DNA from: Lachnoclostridium sp. Marseille-P6806 | Lineage (GTDB): Bacteria > Bacillota > Clostridia > Lachnospirales > Lachnospiraceae | Direction of reading: 5' to 3' | DNA length: 64,000 nucleotides | NCBI RefSeq assembly: GCF_900625025.1 | Contig: NZ_LR130580.1 | Span: 1 to 64,000, forward strand | In this document: one piece after another, positions 61,168 to 64,000 of the stretch | How the letters are laid out: every line of letters begins with the position of its first letter | Position numbering within the stretch: the stretch's first letter is position 1 | Program-made: the position numbers and the translations under genes | The notes under the pieces: model-generated | What the model saw: the letters and a program-made list of their open reading frames with translations, nothing else | Told to the model about the DNA's origin: nothing | Databases searched by the model: none

Positions 61168-62553
61168 CTATTTTTTACAGCGGCTTCCCATGGGTACATA
61201 TTCCCTGTCCGGAATGACCGTGGTATAGGCCGGGCGAATGATCTTACTGTTGTTCGCCAGTTCCTCCATGCGGTGCGCGCTCCATCCCACAATGCGGGCA
61301 ATGGCAAAAATCGGCGTGAACAGCTCCTTGGGAAGCCCCAGCATCTGGTACACGAAGCCGGAATAGAAGTCCACGTTGACGCTGACTCCCTTATACATCT
61401 GGCGCTCGCCGGCAATAACCGCGGGAGCGAGTCGCTCGACCCGGTCGTAGAGCTCAAATTCCCGGTGCCGCCCCTTGACCGTCGCCAGCTGATCGACAAA
61501 AGCTTTCAGAATCACAGCGCGGGGATCCGAGAGGGAGTAGACGGCATGCCCCACACCGTAGATCAGGCCTGCTCGGTCAAAGGCCTCACGGTTCAGGAGA
61601 CGGTCAAGATATCTCCTTACCTCGTCATCATCCTGCCAGTCTCTCAGCTCCGCTTTCATATCCTCGAACATATCGACGACCTTGATATTGGCGCCGCCGT
61701 GGCGGGGCCCCTTAAGGGATCCCAGCGCGGCCGCCATCGTCGAATAGGTGTCCGTCATGGTCGAGGAAACGACGTGTGTGGTGAACGTCGAGTTGTTTCC
61801 GCCGCCGTGGTCCATATGCAGAATCAGACAGATATCCAGAATCCTCGCCTCAAGCTCCGTGTAGCGTCCGTCCGGACGGAGAATATGCAGCAGATTTTCC
61901 GCAAGCGACCCGTCCTGCAGCGGCTGGTGAATGAACAGGCTCTCACTGCTGTTGTAGTAGCTGTTCGCCTGATAGCCGTAGATGGAAAGCATCGGAAAAA
62001 GACTGATGAGCTGCATGCACTGGCGGAGAACGTTCGGAAGCGACACATCATCCGCATGATCATCATAGGAATACAGCGTGAGAACAGAGCGCGCCAGCAT
62101 ATTCATCATATCGCCGCTCGGCGCTTTCATGACGACGTCACGGACAAAGTTTTTCGGCAGACTCCGGTAAAAAACAAGCTGTCTCGAAAAGCTCTCAAGC
62201 TCCTCCCTTGATGGCAGCTCCCCGAACAGCAGCAGGTAGCAAACCTCCTCAAAGCCAAAGCGTTTTTCCTCCCGGATCCCCCCGATCAGACTTTCAATGG
62301 AATATCCCCGGTAAAACAAATGGCCGTAATCCGGCTCCTCCCTGCCGTCCACCACTTTTTTTGCGCGGACCTCGGAAATATTCGTAAGCCCTGCAAGCAC
62401 GCCTTTCCCGTTCAGATCCCGCAGTCCCCGTTTTACATTCAGCGCCGTATACAGCGTGGAATCTATGAGATCAGCCTTAGCGGTCTGCTCCGCCAGTGCG
62501 CGGATTTCCGGTGTGATTTCGGAATACACGTTGATTTTCTCACTGGTTGCCAT
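61168..62553 (-). CDS. gltA: Citrate synthase
   Basis: A 461-residue citrate synthase that condenses acetyl-CoA and oxaloacetate, in clostridia mainly for glutamate supply. Catalytic residues lie in LILHMDHGGGNNSTF (His), GVGHAVYSLSDPRA (His) and SVNVDFYSGFVY (Asp). The N-terminal region of about 60 residues resembles the longer clostridial forms. AAGGAGGT precedes the ATG at 62553. Confidence 0.95.
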   Translation of the reverse strand: MATSEKINVYSEITPEIRALAEQTAKADLIDSTLYTALNVKRGLRDLNGKGVLAGLTNISEVRAKKVVDGREEPDYGHLFYRGYSIESLIGGIREEKRFGFEEVCYLLLFGELPSREELESFSRQLVFYRSLPKNFVRDVVMKAPSGDMMNMLARSVLTLYSYDDHADDVSLPNVLRQCMQLISLFPMLSIYGYQANSYYNSSESLFIHQPLQDGSLAENLLHILRPDGRYTELEARILDICLILHMDHGGGNNSTFTTHVVSSTMTDTYSTMAAALGSLKGPRHGGANIKVVDMFEDMKAELRDWQDDDEVRRYLDRLLNREAFDRAGLIYGVGHAVYSLSDPRAVILKAFVDQLATVKGRHREFELYDRVERLAPAVIAGERQMYKGVSVNVDFYSGFVYQMLGLPKELFTPIFAIARIVGWSAHRMEELANNSKIIRPAYTTVIPDREYVPMGSRCKK

Positions 62554-62604
62554 AATTTCGACCTCCTTCTTTCTCGTTTTCCTTTTCAGACACTTCGACG
62601 CTTT

Positions 62605-62633
62605 ATTGTAGCATAATACTTCTCCATGCCGAA
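62605..62633 (-). promoter_or_regulatory. gltA promoter candidate (extended -10) abutting repeat copy D
   Basis: On the minus strand TGCTACAAT is an extended -10 (TACAAT at 62605-62610). The hexamer 17 bp upstream, TTCGGC at 62628-62633, is a poor -35 and belongs to repeat copy D. Confidence 0.45.
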
Positions 62634-62687
62634 GCATTTTATGCGAGGCAAGCGGCATAAAATTCCGCAAAATTCCGAAGCATTTTA
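62624..62687. repeat. Dispersed intergenic hairpin repeat, copy D
   Basis: CCATGCCGAAGCATTTTATG begins a hairpin TGCC-GAA-GCAT-TTT-ATGC-GA-GGCA (62627-62650). Relative to copy C, the stem has GCAT/ATGC instead of GCAC/GTGC, a compensatory change. CCGAAGCATTTTAT recurs directly at 62674-62687, and ATAAAAT pairs with ATTTTAT downstream. It lies between divergent gltA and the BMP-type gene. Confidence 0.7.
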
Positions 62688-62761
62688 TCTCAGCAGCATA
62701 CGGCAGGTTATGGTTATATGGTATGATAAACATACAGCTTGCTTACCTACGGAGGTTTGCC

Positions 62762-64000
62762 ATGATCGATGATTATCTCAAAGCCAAAAAACAGGGAGAC
62801 AGCGCTGTGCGGCGCGCCATCATCCAGGGGCGGGATCCCTATCTGTTCTCGCTCAGCAGCTTCCTGCCGGACTATGACAGCCTTGCCAAAATCTCTCTCG
62901 GCATCCGCGAGATCCCGCTCTACATGATCGCAGGAACCGTGACGGCGGGACGCACGAATTCCTTTGCGTGGAACTTCATGCCCCTCCTGAACGATCACAC
63001 GGAGTTTGCCCTCAAGTGGTCCAATCTCTACGACTCTCAGCTCGAATTCGGCATACGTGATCCGATCAAGGTCTATGAATACATGAATCGCTTCTACGTG
63101 CAGGAGGGGAACAAGAGAGTTTCCGTCACCGCGTTTAACGAGGGCGTTTCCATCGCCGCGGAAGTGATCCGTGTCATGCCGCGGCGCACCGGCGATAAGG
63201 AAGTGAATATTTATTACGAATATGTAGATTTCTTTAACGTGACCGGGCTGTTTGAGATTACGTTCAGCGAAGAGGGATCCTACGATAAGCTGGCGGAAAA
63301 ATACGGGCAAAGTCTCTCCGCGCCATGGCCGGAACGCAGCGTGCAGCAGCTCCGTACGGATTTCCATGCATTTCAGGAGGCGTTCAACGCCAAGGGTGGA
63401 GCCAAGCTCGACACCACGGCCGGCGACGGCTTTCTCAAGTACATCGACGTCTATACAGCCGAAAGTATTGACCGGGACAGCCCGGTGCAGATCGCCAAAA
63501 ACACGTCCGCCATATGGAACGAAATTCTGGCTTTCGGCGAGGACAGCATCGTTCTCATCGACAAGGCCGATCCTTCGAAAAAAAGCACCGGAAGCCTGCT
63601 GAACCGCTTTACCGGCTACTTCGGCTCCGCCTATACAAAGGAGGATCCGCTCCGCATTGCGCTCATCTATGAGAAGAACCCCGCGGACTCCGCATGGACC
63701 TACGGCCATGCCCTCGGCCTCAATGAGATCAACGAGAAATATGAGGGGACCGTCGAGGCGATTGCCTTCGAAAATCGTTCCGACAGCGAAGCCATCGACG
63801 AAGCGTTCGACGCTGCGGCGGCCGATAAGGACGCCGTCGTCTTCACCACCTCTCCCGCCATGATGGAGAACGCGCTGCGGGCGGCGATCCGCTACCCGGA
63901 CATGAAGATTCTGAACTGCTCGATCAACCTCTCCAGCAGCGCCGTCCGAACCTACTACCCTCGCATGTACGAGGTCAAATACATCATGGGCGCGCTGGCC
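62762..64000 (+). CDS. BMP-type ligand-binding protein with ParB-like N-terminus (partial)
   Basis: The frame runs from ATG at 62762, seven bases after GGAGG, to the window end without a stop (413 codons). There is no signal peptide. Residues 1-135 contain GIRDPIKVYEYMNRFYVQEG and NKRVSV, resembling a ParB/Srx-like domain. From about residue 290 (LRIALIYEKNPADSAWTYGH) the sequence resembles the basic membrane protein family of nucleoside-binding proteins. The combination suggests a cytoplasmic sensor rather than an exported transport protein. The C-terminus is outside the window. Confidence 0.8.
   Translation, partial: MIDDYLKAKKQGDSAVRRAIIQGRDPYLFSLSSFLPDYDSLAKISLGIREIPLYMIAGTVTAGRTNSFAWNFMPLLNDHTEFALKWSNLYDSQLEFGIRDPIKVYEYMNRFYVQEGNKRVSVTAFNEGVSIAAEVIRVMPRRTGDKEVNIYYEYVDFFNVTGLFEITFSEEGSYDKLAEKYGQSLSAPWPERSVQQLRTDFHAFQEAFNAKGGAKLDTTAGDGFLKYIDVYTAESIDRDSPVQIAKNTSAIWNEILAFGEDSIVLIDKADPSKKSTGSLLNRFTGYFGSAYTKEDPLRIALIYEKNPADSAWTYGHALGLNEINEKYEGTVEAIAFENRSDSEAIDEAFDAAAADKDAVVFTTSPAMMENALRAAIRYPDMKILNCSINLSSSAVRTYYPRMYEVKYIMGALA

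Noticed and set aside
1-64000. CRISPR arrays, tRNA or rRNA genes, prophage
   Set aside because: No regularly spaced repeats, cloverleaf sequences, rRNA segments or phage structural genes were recognised by eye.

Overview
The window looks like chromosomal DNA of an anaerobic, low-GC-lineage but moderately GC-rich Clostridia member, most likely Lachnospiraceae-like. This is inferred from gene content and order, not from a database search. Supporting signs are: the rplU-prp-rpmA-obgE-yhbY-nadD-yqeK-rsfS block with an N-terminally extended L27; a HisZ-dependent short HisG; RecU; CUT1 sugar ABC systems with no dedicated ATPase; a YesM/YesN two-component pair; and a ferredoxin-type [NiFe] hydrogenase. 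No rRNA, tRNA, CRISPR array or complete mobile element was seen. Most genes are on the minus strand.

Layout. 1-900: lexA with two SOS boxes. 929-10897: a beta-glucan-type sugar locus. It reads leftward as sensor kinase, response regulator, solute-binding lipoprotein, two permeases and a cytoplasmic GH5 enzyme. Divergent to it is a secreted GH5 enzyme with discoidin-like domains, broken by one in-frame TAA. 11035-15640: ribosome and GTPase block. 15653-22030: his operon (hisZ-G-D-B-[HisF-like]-hisIE) ending in an RNase E/G gene. 22353-29265: alpha-glucan locus (binding protein, MalF, MalG, lipoprotein alpha-amylase) with a divergent LacI regulator and matching palindromic operators. 29306-41263: housekeeping run (recU, rluA, HAD phosphatase, coaD, rsmD, parC/parE, degV, recG). 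41530-43490: a lone tyrosine recombinase and an orphan gene. 43498-52031: mgtE with a leader ORF, yigZ, a class A penicillin-binding protein, a MATE exporter and ftsH. 52131-60850: a 13-gene membrane-bound [NiFe]-hydrogenase operon carrying Mrp antiporter-type modules and hypA. 61168-64000: citrate synthase and a BMP-type protein cut by the window edge.

How the genes work together. The two sugar loci share one plan: binding protein, then an intercistronic hairpin, then two permeases, then a glycosidase. Imported oligosaccharides would feed glycolysis, and the reduced ferredoxin formed in fermentation would be re-oxidised by the hydrogenase, with energy stored as an H+ or Na+ gradient through the Mrp-like subunits.

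Most notable observations: a HisF-like domain that has lost both catalytic aspartates, fused to HisIE; a dispersed intergenic hairpin repeat (four copies, with compensatory base changes) that sits next to start codons and promoters; a his promoter whose -35 box lies in the loop of the preceding terminator; the nonsense-interrupted secreted GH5; the Mbh/Mrp-type hydrogenase with fused subunits; and a leader ORF overlapping the mgtE start.
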